Below are positions 1 through 8,049 of a DNA stretch of 40,658 nt, one piece after another. Each line of letters begins with the position of its first letter. Within the stretch, counting starts at the first letter, position 1. Where the stretch lies: positions 1-40,658 of the forward strand of contig JACPIQ010000134.1 of NCBI GenBank assembly GCA_016188005.1, given 5' to 3'. The translations under genes and the position numbers were made by a program. This DNA is from Candidatus Rokuibacteriota bacterium (GTDB lineage Bacteria; Methylomirabilota; Methylomirabilia; Rokubacteriales; CSP1-6). Below the pieces are notes generated by a model that saw nothing but the letters and a program-made list of their open reading frames with translations, was not told the DNA's origin and searched no databases.

Positions 1-41
1 CCCGAGCCAGCGCGGCGGCTGGCGGTGGGCTTTGACTTGCT

Positions 42-71
42 CCCGACTCCGTAGTAACTACGCTCCTCGGG
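42..71 (-). terminator. Interrupted hairpin downstream of the hpnN-like gene
   Basis: Outer arms CCCGA and TCGGG and an inner perfect arm pair CGTAGT/ACTACG around a single A form a two-part stem with a small internal loop. It lies about 65 nt past the stop of the hpnN-like gene, at the end of the long minus-strand run, so it could stop transcription. There is no T-run. The rest of positions 1-135 shows no gene. It could also be a copy of a dispersed repeat. Confidence 0.3.
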
Positions 72-135
72 CGAGAATCGCGCGTGATTTCAGCCCGTTT
101 CCCGAAGCGCCCACCAGCTCCGGGGTAAACTCACG

Positions 136-2886
136 CTAGGCGGCGGGGGAGCGGGTGAGCGTGTCCGCCGCGGGCTGCCGCCGGACCCCCGTGCGCGGCA
201 GCATGCGGAGCACCACGGGCAGCACCACCAGCGAGGCCAGCAGCCCGCAGGCCGACCCGAGGGTGAGGAGCAGGCCGAGGCCGAAGATCCCCTGGTGGCG
301 GGCCATCATCAGGCTGCCGAAGCCCACGATGGTGGTGAGCCCGTTGAGCGCCACCGCCATCACCGTGCTCCGCGCCACCAGCGGGCCCCCGTGCTCCCGG
401 CCTTCCAGGTAGCGCATCACGATGTTCAGCCCGAACTCCGCCGAGGTCCCGATGATCAGCGGGAGCCCCCACACGTTGGCCATGGTGAACTTGAGGTCGA
501 AGACCCACATGAGGCCCAGGGTCCAGAGCAGCCCGAGGCCCAGCGGCAGCAGGGCCAGCAGGGTCAGGCGCACCCGCCGGATCATCCAGAACGTGAGCCC
601 GCCCACCAGGATGAAGGCGTAGGCCGTCCCCTGGACGTAGGCCCGTTCCATGAGCCGGATGGCCTCGTAGGTGATGATGGGCGCGCCGGTCACGTCCGGG
701 TCCACCGACCTGAGCTCGGTGACGAACTGCTCCGCGCCCGCGCGCTCCCAGATGTCCACCTTGGGGTGGACCTGCAGGAGGAAGCGCCCGCTGTTGCCGA
801 CGAACTTCCGGCGCAGCTCGTCGGGCAGGTCGGTCAGCTCCACCGGCCGGGGCCGGAGGTTCCGCTGGAGCATGTGGAACTTGGCCACGAAGTCGCGGTA
901 GAGCTGCGCCTGCAGGTGGGTGAGCGCCGGCTCGGCCAGCTCCCGGTCCGCCGAGGCGAGCTGGCTCAGCAGCGCCCCCGTCTGCTCCCGCAGCTGGCGG
1001 ACCTCCTTCGGGAGCCGGTCGCCCGCCTCGCTTGCCGCCAGGTCCAGGCGGCGCTTGAGATCGCGCACGGCCTGGGTCAGCCGGTCGACGTCCACCGCGC
1101 TGGACCGCGCCACCTTCACCGGCGCCACCAGCGGGGCGAAGCTCTTGATGAGGGCGGTCTTCTCCCGCTGCTCCTCCGGGATCAGGTGGAGCACGGAGTC
1201 CACCTCGGAGACGGACGGGAGCCGCTCGAAGGCCTCCTGCTTCCGCCTGAGCTCCTCGAGGGAGCCGGCCGAGGCCAGCCCGTTGAAGCCGGAGCGCCCG
1301 GTCGTGGCGAGGATCCGCTTCTCCCACGCCACGGATTCCGTCCCCTTGGCCTGGAGATTGAGCATGTTGTAGTCGAAGCCGACGGACGGCAGCGCCCAGA
1401 CGGAGGCGGCCGTGAGCGCGCCGGCCGCCACGAGGATGGTGACCGGAAAACGGGTGAGGCGCTCGAGAATCGGCACACGGATGCGCTCGAGCTCGTGGGC
1501 GCGCGGCTTCTGGTCCCGCGGGCGGGCGGCATGGTGCCGGTCAATCAGGACGAGGAGCGCCGGGAAGAAGGTCATCATGCTGACCCAGGCCAGCAGGATC
1601 GAGCTGCCCGCGATGAAGCCCAGCTCCTGGATCCCCCGGAAATCCGTGAGCCCGAGCACGTAGAAAGTCCCGCCCGCCGTGAGCGCCCCGAGGAGCATCC
1701 CGGGGCCGGTGCGGGCCGCGGTGAGCTCCAGCGCCTCCTTCAAGTTCCGGCCCAGGAAGATCTCCTCCTCGTAGCGGAAGAGGAAGTAGATCCCGTAGTC
1801 GATGCCGATGCCGACCACGATGGAGATGAACATCACGGAGAAGATCGTGAGGTGGCCGACCGTGAGCGTGACGACGCCCATGGCCCAGGCCAGGCTCACG
1901 GCGAGCACAACCAGCATCAGGAGCGGCTTCCCCACGCGCCAGAACGCGAGCGTCATCACCAGGAGTGTCAGCGCGAACGCAAGGACGGTGGCGACCTGGC
2001 TGTCCTGGAAGGCCGCCGACATCTCGTCGTTGGAGAGCACGGGGGCTCCCGTCACGCCCGCCTGCACGGAGGGGAAGACCGGGCGGAGGCGATCGATCAC
2101 GCTCCGGATCGTGTCGATGGCCCGCTGATCCCCGACGAAACTGCCCTTCTGTCCCTCGGGGGTCTCGACGAGCACGAAGAGCAGGCTCTTGTCATCGGAG
2201 CGGAAGTAGCCGGCATCCGCCGGCGCCTCCCCGCCGAACGAGAAGAGCGTCCCCCAGGGGGAGCGGTAGGGCATCGGGCGGTCGAGCCGGGTCGCGATCT
2301 GCTCCAGCAGGACACGGAGGAACCGCGTGTCGGTGGGCTGGTTGTCCGACAGGCCCAGGTCGAAGATGTTCGTGATGAACGCCGCAGCAAGCTGCCTGTT
2401 CACCCCTTCCACGAGCTGGGCAAGGCTCGGATCGGCGGCGAAGCTTTCCATGAACTCCTGGTGATCGAAGATCTTGTCGCGGATCTCGCGCAGCTTGGCC
2501 GTGGACAGGTAGAGGAGCTGGCGCCCCTCGAAACGCTTCGGGTCGATGCGGTAGGAGGCGCGAGGGAACTGGACCGGGGAGTGGCGGAGCTCCTGGACGA
2601 GGCGGCTCGCATAGTCCTTCGCCGCCTCGAACGAGCGCGTCTCGACGACGACGACGATGTCCTCCAGCTCGCCGAACTCCCGGCTGTACTCCACGTAACG
2701 GAGGACGTAGCCGGCGTTCTTGGGCAGGACGTCGCGCCCGGAGGTCTTGAAGCGCAGGCCCTGGACCGTGACCGCCGCACCCAGCAGCGCCAGAAGCAGG
2801 GACAGCGCGACCGTCAGGACCGGGCGCCGGCAGGACACCCGAACCAGGCTGCGCAGCAGGCGGCCAGTTCTCGAGATCGCGATCAT
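136..2886 (-). CDS. hpnN: HpnN-like hopanoid RND/MMPL transporter
   Basis: The protein (916 aa from this start) has the two-fold MMPL/RND layout: one membrane helix near residues 22-44, a large extracytoplasmic domain, a bundle of helices from about 295 to 450 carrying the conserved GIGIDYGIYFLFRYEEE segment, a second extracytoplasmic domain and a closing helix bundle near 755-900. HpnN proteins move hopanoids from the inner to the outer membrane in hopanoid producers, and the length fits. The assignment rests on this architecture and on the shared neighbourhood with squalene-hopene cyclase. I chose the ATG at 2886, just before the basic segment preceding the first helix; a GTG at 2943 is also in frame and neither has a clear ribosome site. 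It is the last gene of the minus-strand run. A generic MMPL lipid exporter is the main alternative. Confidence 0.83.
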   Translation of the reverse strand: MIAISRTGRLLRSLVRVSCRRPVLTVALSLLLALLGAAVTVQGLRFKTSGRDVLPKNAGYVLRYVEYSREFGELEDIVVVVETRSFEAAKDYASRLVQELRHSPVQFPRASYRIDPKRFEGRQLLYLSTAKLREIRDKIFDHQEFMESFAADPSLAQLVEGVNRQLAAAFITNIFDLGLSDNQPTDTRFLRVLLEQIATRLDRPMPYRSPWGTLFSFGGEAPADAGYFRSDDKSLLFVLVETPEGQKGSFVGDQRAIDTIRSVIDRLRPVFPSVQAGVTGAPVLSNDEMSAAFQDSQVATVLAFALTLLVMTLAFWRVGKPLLMLVVLAVSLAWAMGVVTLTVGHLTIFSVMFISIVVGIGIDYGIYFLFRYEEEIFLGRNLKEALELTAARTGPGMLLGALTAGGTFYVLGLTDFRGIQELGFIAGSSILLAWVSMMTFFPALLVLIDRHHAARPRDQKPRAHELERIRVPILERLTRFPVTILVAAGALTAASVWALPSVGFDYNMLNLQAKGTESVAWEKRILATTGRSGFNGLASAGSLEELRRKQEAFERLPSVSEVDSVLHLIPEEQREKTALIKSFAPLVAPVKVARSSAVDVDRLTQAVRDLKRRLDLAASEAGDRLPKEVRQLREQTGALLSQLASADRELAEPALTHLQAQLYRDFVAKFHMLQRNLRPRPVELTDLPDELRRKFVGNSGRFLLQVHPKVDIWERAGAEQFVTELRSVDPDVTGAPIITYEAIRLMERAYVQGTAYAFILVGGLTFWMIRRVRLTLLALLPLGLGLLWTLGLMWVFDLKFTMANVWGLPLIIGTSAEFGLNIVMRYLEGREHGGPLVARSTVMAVALNGLTTIVGFGSLMMARHQGIFGLGLLLTLGSACGLLASLVVLPVVLRMLPRTGVRRQPAADTLTRSPAA

Positions 2887-2982
2887 GGGAAGGGACACGC
2901 AGAACGCCTCAAGTCTACCACCGGGGTCCGCCAGCGGCGACACGTGGCGGAGGGGAGTCCCGGGCTCCCCGGGGCCGCGGGG

Positions 2983-4056
2983 CTACTCGTCGCCGGCGAT
3001 GAACTGCTCGAGGCGCGCCCGGGCCTCCTCGTCCGACCACTGCCGGGGCGGGGACTTCATCAGGTAGGCGGACGGGGCGAGGAGGGCCCCCTTGAGGCCC
3101 CGGTCCATGGCGATCTTGCAGCAGCGGATGGCGTCGATCACGACGCCGGCCGAGTTTGGCGAGTCCCAGACCTCGAGCTTGAGCTCGATGTTGATCGGCT
3201 GGTCCCCGAAGCCGCGCCCCTCGATCCGGATGTGCGCCCACTTCCGGTCGGCGAGCCACGGCACGTAGTCGCTGGGGCCGATGTGGACGGCGTCGTCGGG
3301 GAGGTCGTGGGCGAGCTGCGAGCGGACGGCGTCGGTCTTGGAGATCTTCTTGGACTGCAGCCGCTGGCGCTCCAGCATGTTGTAGAAGTCCGTGTTCCCG
3401 CCCACGTTGAGCTGGCTCGTGCGGTCCATGTGGATGCCCCGGTCCATGAAGAGCTTGGTCAACGCCCTGTGCACGATGGTGGCGCCGAGCTGCGATTTCA
3501 CGTCGTCCCCCACGATGGGCAGGCCCCGCTCCTCGAACCGCCCCCGCCAGTACGCCTCCCGGGCGATGAACACGGGGATGCAGTTGACGAACCCGCAGCC
3601 CGCGTCGAGCACCTGCTCGACGTACCACTTGGTCGCCATCTCGCTGCCCACGGGCAGGAAGTTGACCACGACGTCCGTGCGGGTCTCGCGGAGGATCCCC
3701 GCGATGTCGGCCGTGGAGCCGGGCGCCTTGGTGATCACCTGGGAGAGGTAGTGCCCGAGGCCGTCGTGGGTCATTCCGCGGTGGACCGGTACGCCGAGGG
3801 GCGGCACCTCCGCGAAGCGCACGGTGTTGTTGGGGGCGGTGGCGATGGCCTCGGACAGATCGGCACCGACCTTGCGTGCGTCGATGTCGAAGGCGGCGGA
3901 GAACTCGATGTCGCCGACGCGGTACCCGCCGACGCGGGGCCGCATGAGCCCGGGGATGAAGCCGTCAGCGTCGGCTGTCGCGTAGTGCTGGATGCCCTGG
4001 ACGAGGGCCGAGGCGCAGTTGCCCACTCCGATGATGGCGACGCGGACGGAACCCAC
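2983..4056 (-). CDS. ino1: Myo-inositol-3-phosphate synthase
   Basis: This 357-aa protein converts glucose-6-phosphate to L-myo-inositol-1(3)-phosphate with bound NAD. An N-terminal Rossmann signature ([15 protein letters not shown]) is followed by conserved MIPS segments including [42 protein letters not shown] and IGPSDYVPW. Length and motifs fit the short bacterial/archaeal type. The start is a GTG at 4056, preceded five bases away by AAGGAGG; the open frame continues upstream only as non-homologous sequence. Together with the nucleotidyltransferase and CDP-alcohol transferase upstream it forms an inositol-phosphate cassette, pointing to an inositol-containing lipid or phosphodiester and not simply inositol catabolism. 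Confidence 0.94.
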   Translation of the reverse strand: MGSVRVAIIGVGNCASALVQGIQHYATADADGFIPGLMRPRVGGYRVGDIEFSAAFDIDARKVGADLSEAIATAPNNTVRFAEVPPLGVPVHRGMTHDGLGHYLSQVITKAPGSTADIAGILRETRTDVVVNFLPVGSEMATKWYVEQVLDAGCGFVNCIPVFIAREAYWRGRFEERGLPIVGDDVKSQLGATIVHRALTKLFMDRGIHMDRTSQLNVGGNTDFYNMLERQRLQSKKISKTDAVRSQLAHDLPDDAVHIGPSDYVPWLADRKWAHIRIEGRGFGDQPINIELKLEVWDSPNSAGVVIDAIRCCKIAMDRGLKGALLAPSAYLMKSPPRQWSDEEARARLEQFIAGDE

Positions 4057-4136
4057 GTGAGCCTCCTTGATGAGTGCACCGTAGACGGGACCCCCTCCGG
4101 CGTGCGATGCAGGGGGCAGCCGCGGCCGGCCCGAGT

Positions 4137-5186
4137 CTAGCACAACGGGGGGCGGCCGGGTCGGGTCTGGTGCTCCGTGGCGGCGGCCCCGGCCGCCGCC
4201 TGGCGCCCCGATAGCGGGGCCATGGCGGCAAGCCCGACCAGGATCCACGCCGCCTCGCGGAGCCGACGAATCAGCGTGTAGGACAATCCGGCGGCGCCGC
4301 CCAGCCCGAAGGCGGCGAAGATGGCGACGTTGCCCCCTTCGAGCGCCCCCAGCGAGGCCGGGATCATGAAGCTCGCGAACTTGACGGCGGTCCCGAAGGA
4401 CTCGATCGCCACGGCGGCGGGAAGCGAGATCGGCAGCCCGAGAAGGGTGAGCACCAGGTAGATCTCGAGGCTGCCGGCAGTCCAGGCCGCGAAGTGGAAC
4501 AGGACGGCGGCCAGGAGCCGGCGGCGGTGAGCGCGGTAGAACGCGGCCAGGGCCCGGTCCAGACCCTCGAGCCGCTCCTGTCCGCGCTCGCCTGGCCCCA
4601 TCCCGAGGCGCCCGAGCAGGCGGCCGCCGCGCCCCGCCGGGCCCCGGAGCTGGACCATGACGAAGCCCCCCACCCCGGCTACTTCGAGTCCGAGCAGCAG
4701 GACCATCGCGGTCATCAGGGGGCTCGCGGCCGGCACGAGCGAGGTGGCGACGAGGAGGCCGAGCACGAGAAACAGCCCCTGGCCGACGACGACCGTGGTC
4801 TTGTCGACGATCACCGAGGCGAGCCCCTCCGGGAGCGGCACCCAGGGCCGCAGCAGGTAGGCCTTCACGGGCTCCCCGCCGACGGAGGCTGTCGGCGTGG
4901 TCGCGTTGACCGCCTCCCCGGCCAGCCGGGCACCCCACAGCGGCCAGAAGGGCGCCGCGCGCCCGAGGAAGACGCAGCGCCACGCGAGCGTGTCCAGTGT
5001 CGTGGTGAGCGCGTACGGGAAGCAGACCACGAGCAGCAGGCGCCAGGAGAGCGTGCGCACCGACTCCCAGACGGTGGCAGGGCCGACCTCGTACACCAGG
5101 TACACGATGAACGCGGCGCCTGCAAGGAGCAGGAGCGGACGGAGCATCCGGAGGAGAACCGAGGCGGGACCGTCGAGGCGGGACAC
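4137..5186 (-). CDS. Flippase-like integral membrane protein (HpnL/UPF0104 type)
   Basis: A 349-aa hydrophobic protein with about eight predicted membrane helices spread along its length, matching the lysylphosphatidylglycerol-synthase transmembrane / UPF0104 family to which HpnL of hopanoid clusters belongs. Family landmarks visible are [10 protein letters not shown] near residue 100, a [10 protein letters not shown] segment, and SLGALEGGN near residue 285. Members lack the soluble aminoacyl-transferase domain of MprF, and this one does too. It lies 25 nt after the CDP-alcohol transferase and 80 nt before ino1, so a role moving or accepting the inositol-linked or hopanoid lipid is reasonable inference. 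The last 30 residues are low complexity. Function is not proven by sequence. Confidence 0.75.
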   Translation of the reverse strand: MSRLDGPASVLLRMLRPLLLLAGAAFIVYLVYEVGPATVWESVRTLSWRLLLVVCFPYALTTTLDTLAWRCVFLGRAAPFWPLWGARLAGEAVNATTPTASVGGEPVKAYLLRPWVPLPEGLASVIVDKTTVVVGQGLFLVLGLLVATSLVPAASPLMTAMVLLLGLEVAGVGGFVMVQLRGPAGRGGRLLGRLGMGPGERGQERLEGLDRALAAFYRAHRRRLLAAVLFHFAAWTAGSLEIYLVLTLLGLPISLPAAVAIESFGTAVKFASFMIPASLGALEGGNVAIFAAFGLGGAAGLSYTLIRRLREAAWILVGLAAMAPLSGRQAAAGAAATEHQTRPGRPPLC

Positions 5187-5211
5187 GGGAGACGGGAGCG
5201 GGTGGCCGGCC

Positions 5212-6402
5212 CTAGAGCAGGGCGGCGTGGCGCCGGATCTTCGCCACGCAGGCGATCCAGTACGCCTGCGAGCCCAGGGCGATGATCAGGACGAGGATCG
5301 GCAGCGCCGCAGGCAGCGCCCAGGTCAGGAGGACGAAGGTGAGCAGCAGCAGGTAGAAGAGGTCGCGGTTTCCCATGCTCTTGAGCGCCCCCCCGATGGT
5401 CTCGCCGACGGCGATCTTTCGCGGCAGGTAGCGCGCCACGAGGGCGCTCAGCGTCACGCCGAGCGCGCCGAGGAAGCCCATGGCGACGGCCCCGGGGCCG
5501 CGCCCGGCCGACAGCCCCATGGCCAGGACGACCAGCGAGAGGACCACCGTGTCGATGGTCCAGTCCAGCGCGGCGCCGAATCGCGTCTCCTGGAAGGTGA
5601 GGCGCGCCAGCTCGCCGTCGACATGGTCCAGGACCACGGCCAGCGAGTAGAGCCCCAGGCCGAGGACGGCAGCCAGCGGCGTGCCCTGGCAGAAGCCCGA
5701 CGCCGCCCCGAGCCCGATGAGGAGGCTCGCGGCGCTCACCTGGTTCGGCGTCGCTCGCGTCTGGACGAGGACCCGCGTGATCGGCCGGGAGCAGCGCCGA
5801 TGGATGAGCCGGTCCACGGCCGTGTCATCGTCGGTGCCGAGGGAGGCGTAGAGGGCCGCCTCGGCGTCCCGGCGGTCGGCCTCGGCGGTCACCCGCACGA
5901 AGAGCCCCCCGGCCGGACGGAGCTTTGGCCGCGTCTCCTCCACATGGCGCATCAGCGCGGCCCCGAGACCCGCTCCCGCCGCCAGGAGGGCCCAGAGTCG
6001 CGTCACCAGCTCGGGCGGCGCCAGCAGCACGGGCGCCCCGCTCTCTGCCGACTCGACGATGGCCGCCCCACCGACCTCCATGGGGCTCGCCAGGAGGCTG
6101 GCCAACGTGCGTGCCTCGATCAGGGCCGAGGCTGGCACGAGGAGGCACGGCTCACACGCGAAGGCCCGGCTCTCGGCCGGGTCGCGGCCGTCGAGCCAGC
6201 GCACCCGGCCCGCCAGCCCCTGGATGCGCCGGAGCGCCGCCTCGAGAGCGGGAGTGCGCAGCGCGGCCGGGACGCCCACTCTCTCGGCGCCCGTCCGTGC
6301 GGCGGCCACAATGGCCCGCACCGCGAGCGGACGGCCGGCCACTGGCAGCGCGGCGAGGCGGCGCTCGGCGGCGTCTGGGAGGTACAGGACGGCCCGCGCC
6401 AC
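5212..6402 (-). CDS. CDP-alcohol phosphotransferase with N-terminal nucleotidyltransferase-like domain
   Basis: The C-terminal half (about residues 200-390) is a membrane CDP-alcohol phosphotransferase. It carries the complete family motif D262-G263-x2-A266-R267-x8-G276-x3-D280-x3-D284, which binds the CDP-alcohol and two metal ions, plus about six membrane helices. The N-terminal 190 residues are soluble and look like a degenerate nucleotidyltransferase lacking a clear active-site loop. This two-part plan recalls the bifunctional IPCT/DIPPS enzymes of di-myo-inositol-phosphate synthesis. Here the functional nucleotidyltransferase is probably the next gene upstream, whose TGA lies one base before this GTG start, implying coupled translation. 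With ino1 nearby, a CDP-inositol donor is the likely substrate; the acceptor (inositol phosphate, a glyceride or a hopanoid alcohol) cannot be read from the sequence. Confidence 0.86.
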   Translation of the reverse strand: MARAVLYLPDAAERRLAALPVAGRPLAVRAIVAAARTGAERVGVPAALRTPALEAALRRIQGLAGRVRWLDGRDPAESRAFACEPCLLVPASALIEARTLASLLASPMEVGGAAIVESAESGAPVLLAPPELVTRLWALLAAGAGLGAALMRHVEETRPKLRPAGGLFVRVTAEADRRDAEAALYASLGTDDDTAVDRLIHRRCSRPITRVLVQTRATPNQVSAASLLIGLGAASGFCQGTPLAAVLGLGLYSLAVVLDHVDGELARLTFQETRFGAALDWTIDTVVLSLVVLAMGLSAGRGPGAVAMGFLGALGVTLSALVARYLPRKIAVGETIGGALKSMGNRDLFYLLLLTFVLLTWALPAALPILVLIIALGSQAYWIACVAKIRRHAALL

Positions 6403-6403
6403 G

Positions 6404-7144
6404 TCAGTGCCCGAGGCGCTCGATCCTCGGGAGGATCTGGCTTTCGGCGCGGGCGAGGTCCTCGGCGAAGTCGACCTCGGTCCAGGGCAGGCCCGTGACG
6501 TCCACCCAGCCGACCTCCACGACGCCCAGCAGGCGGTGGAGGGCGTCCTCGTACTCGTTGACGCCGCCGGTCTCCTCGATGGACTCGGCCAGGAGCCGGA
6601 TGTACTCGGGAGCGTGGGTCGGGCTGCACTTGAAGAACCCGATGCCCTCGCCGACCACCTCCCAGCGCTGGGGGACGAACTTCTTCCCCAGGGCGATCAG
6701 GCGATCCCCGACGCCGTAGAGCTTCACCTCCTCGCCGGTGTCCGTGAAGCTCTGATCCAGGAGCAGCGCGCTCGGGTGCGGGGAGGCCATGAGCCGCGAC
6801 AGGAACGTCGACGGGAACAGCACGTCGGCGTCCATCACGAGGGTCGTGTCCTGCAGGAGGACCTCGCGCGCCCGCCAGAGCGAGAGGATGGAGCCCTTCT
6901 GGTACTCGGGATTGTAGACGCAGCGGATGCGCATGTCGCCCCGCCGCTCGCCGGCCGCCGCGCGCACCTGGTCCTCACAGTGGCCGACGACGATAACCGT
7001 CTCCTCGACACCGCTGCCGGCGAGGGCAGCGACCATGCGGTCCAGCAGGGAGCGGCCGCCAACGGGCAGTAGGCACTTCTGGGTGTGGTCGGTGAGCGGG
7101 CCGAGGCGACGGGCGACGCCGGCCGCCAGGATGACGGCGTTCAT
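6404..7144 (-). CDS. NTP transferase, probable CTP:inositol-1-phosphate cytidylyltransferase type
   Basis: A 246-aa single-domain sugar-phosphate nucleotidyltransferase. The N-terminus has the LAAGVARRLGPLT loop, followed by K23 in the KCLLPVGG segment and the metal-binding D105/D107 of VMDADVLF; later acidic motifs EYEDALH and WTEVDF are typical of the family. Members activate a phosphorylated alcohol or sugar with CTP or another NTP. Substrate is inferred from context: ino1 and a CDP-alcohol transferase are in the same run, so inositol-1-phosphate and CTP are the best guess. Its ATG overlaps the stop of a small upstream reading frame by ATGA. Alternative: a phosphocholine- or glucose-1-phosphate-type nucleotidyltransferase. 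Confidence 0.88.
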   Translation of the reverse strand: MNAVILAAGVARRLGPLTDHTQKCLLPVGGRSLLDRMVAALAGSGVEETVIVVGHCEDQVRAAAGERRGDMRIRCVYNPEYQKGSILSLWRAREVLLQDTTLVMDADVLFPSTFLSRLMASPHPSALLLDQSFTDTGEEVKLYGVGDRLIALGKKFVPQRWEVVGEGIGFFKCSPTHAPEYIRLLAESIEETGGVNEYEDALHRLLGVVEVGWVDVTGLPWTEVDFAEDLARAESQILPRIERLGH

Positions 7145-7251
7145 CGGCGCCCCCCCGCCGAGCCGCCGGGCGCCTGCCGGACGCGGTCCGTGGCCTGCGC
7201 CGCGGAAGCCGCGACGTGGACGAAGTGCACCGGCCGGTCCTGTTCCTTCAC
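7141..7251 (-). CDS. Possible 36-aa small protein ahead of the nucleotidyltransferase
   Basis: Between mlaC and the nucleotidyltransferase a short frame opens with GTG at 7251, four bases after GGGGGAGG, and ends in a TGA that overlaps the next ATG as ATGA. That arrangement is the usual sign of coupled translation. The product begins VKEQDRPVHFVHVAASAAQ, is soluble and has no recognised family. An in-frame ATG at 7290 would give 49 aa but has no ribosome site. The frame is also open back to the mlaC stop, so chance is possible in such GC-rich DNA. The rest of the 7252-7398 gap holds nothing I can support. Confidence 0.3.
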   Translation of the reverse strand: MKEQDRPVHFVHVAASAAQATDRVRQAPGGSAGGRR

Positions 7252-7398
7252 GGGTCCTCCCCCGATCCTCGGCAGGGCGCCCTGGCCCATCCGCGCGGTG
7301 CGGCCGCCGTCGAAGACCACGCGCTCCGCCCGCGGCGGGCCGGGGTCACCCCGGGGCCGGCGCAGGGCGGACCCGCGCGGTTGCAGGCGGGCGCCGGT

Positions 7399-8049
7399 CT
7401 ACTGCGTCTTGGTCGTCTTGCTCTTCTTCTGCGCCTCGTCCTCGAAGGAGACCTCGTCCTGCTTCGCCTTCATCTTCTTGACCAGCTCGCCGTACGAGGA
7501 GGTCTGGATGATCTTGTTGAACTGCGTGCGGTAGTTCGACACGAGGCTCACGCCCTCGATGTTCACGTCGTAGACGAGCCACCGGTCCCCCCGGCGGAGC
7601 AGGCGGTAGTCGATGGGCACCTCGCTGCCGTTCTTGGTGATGATCTTGGTGCTCACCACCGCCACCTCCGCCTCTACCCGCTCGCTCGTGTACAGGATCC
7701 GCTCGCCCCCGTATAGCTCGATCTTCGAGATGTAGGAGCGCTCCAGGAGGTCGCCGAAGAGCCTGATGAACTCCTCGCGCTCTTTGTCGGTGCGCCCCTG
7801 CCAGTGCCGCCCCAACGAGCGGCGGGCGATCTCGCCGAAGTCGAAGATGTCGTTGGCGATCTTCCGGACCGCGCTCCGGCGGTCCGCGACCTTGTTGTCC
7901 CCCTTCAGGGCCGGGGTGTCGAGCGTCTTGATCACGCGGTCGATGGCCCCCCGGAGCTGCTCCGTGGGCGTCCCCGCCCACGCGCCGCCCGCCGCGGCCA
8001 GGCCGAGGAGACACGCGAGTCCCATGCCCACCACGCGAGAAACAGTCAT
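7399..8049 (-). CDS. mlaC: MlaC/Ttg2D-family periplasmic lipid-binding protein
   Basis: A 216-aa protein with a Sec signal peptide (hydrophobic stretch in residues 5-25, cleavage probably after AWA) and a mature MlaC domain: the TPTEQLRGAIDRVIKTL start, RRSLGRHW, FIRLFGDLLERSYISKI, and the VDYRL-type end (IDYRLLRRGDRWLVYDVNIEGVSLV). MlaC carries lipids through the periplasm between the inner-membrane ABC complex and the outer membrane; HpnM of hopanoid clusters is the same family. The ATG at 8049 has GGAGG seven bases upstream, and its ATGA overlaps the stop of the TolC-like gene. The tail after residue 190 is Lys/Glu rich. In this operon hopanoids are a plausible cargo. Confidence 0.91.
   Translation of the reverse strand: MTVSRVVGMGLACLLGLAAAGGAWAGTPTEQLRGAIDRVIKTLDTPALKGDNKVADRRSAVRKIANDIFDFGEIARRSLGRHWQGRTDKEREEFIRLFGDLLERSYISKIELYGGERILYTSERVEAEVAVVSTKIITKNGSEVPIDYRLLRRGDRWLVYDVNIEGVSLVSNYRTQFNKIIQTSSYGELVKKMKAKQDEVSFEDEAQKKSKTTKTQ

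Noticed and set aside
4057-4136. A CCCCCT/AGGGGG pairing as a terminator between the flippase-like gene and ino1
   Set aside because: Short stem with a 14-nt loop; a terminator inside this otherwise tight run is unlikely.
295-4140. A 1281-codon open frame on the plus strand opposite hpnN and ino1
   Set aside because: It is the mirror of real minus-strand genes: rich in Glu/Arg/His/Gly, no domain motif, and covers a gene boundary. Common in GC-rich DNA.
2983-4983. A 666-codon frame that includes ino1 with 300 extra residues in front
   Set aside because: The extra part overlaps the flippase-like gene out of frame and is Arg/Ala-rich noise. A GTG with AAGGAGG at 4056 is the proper start.
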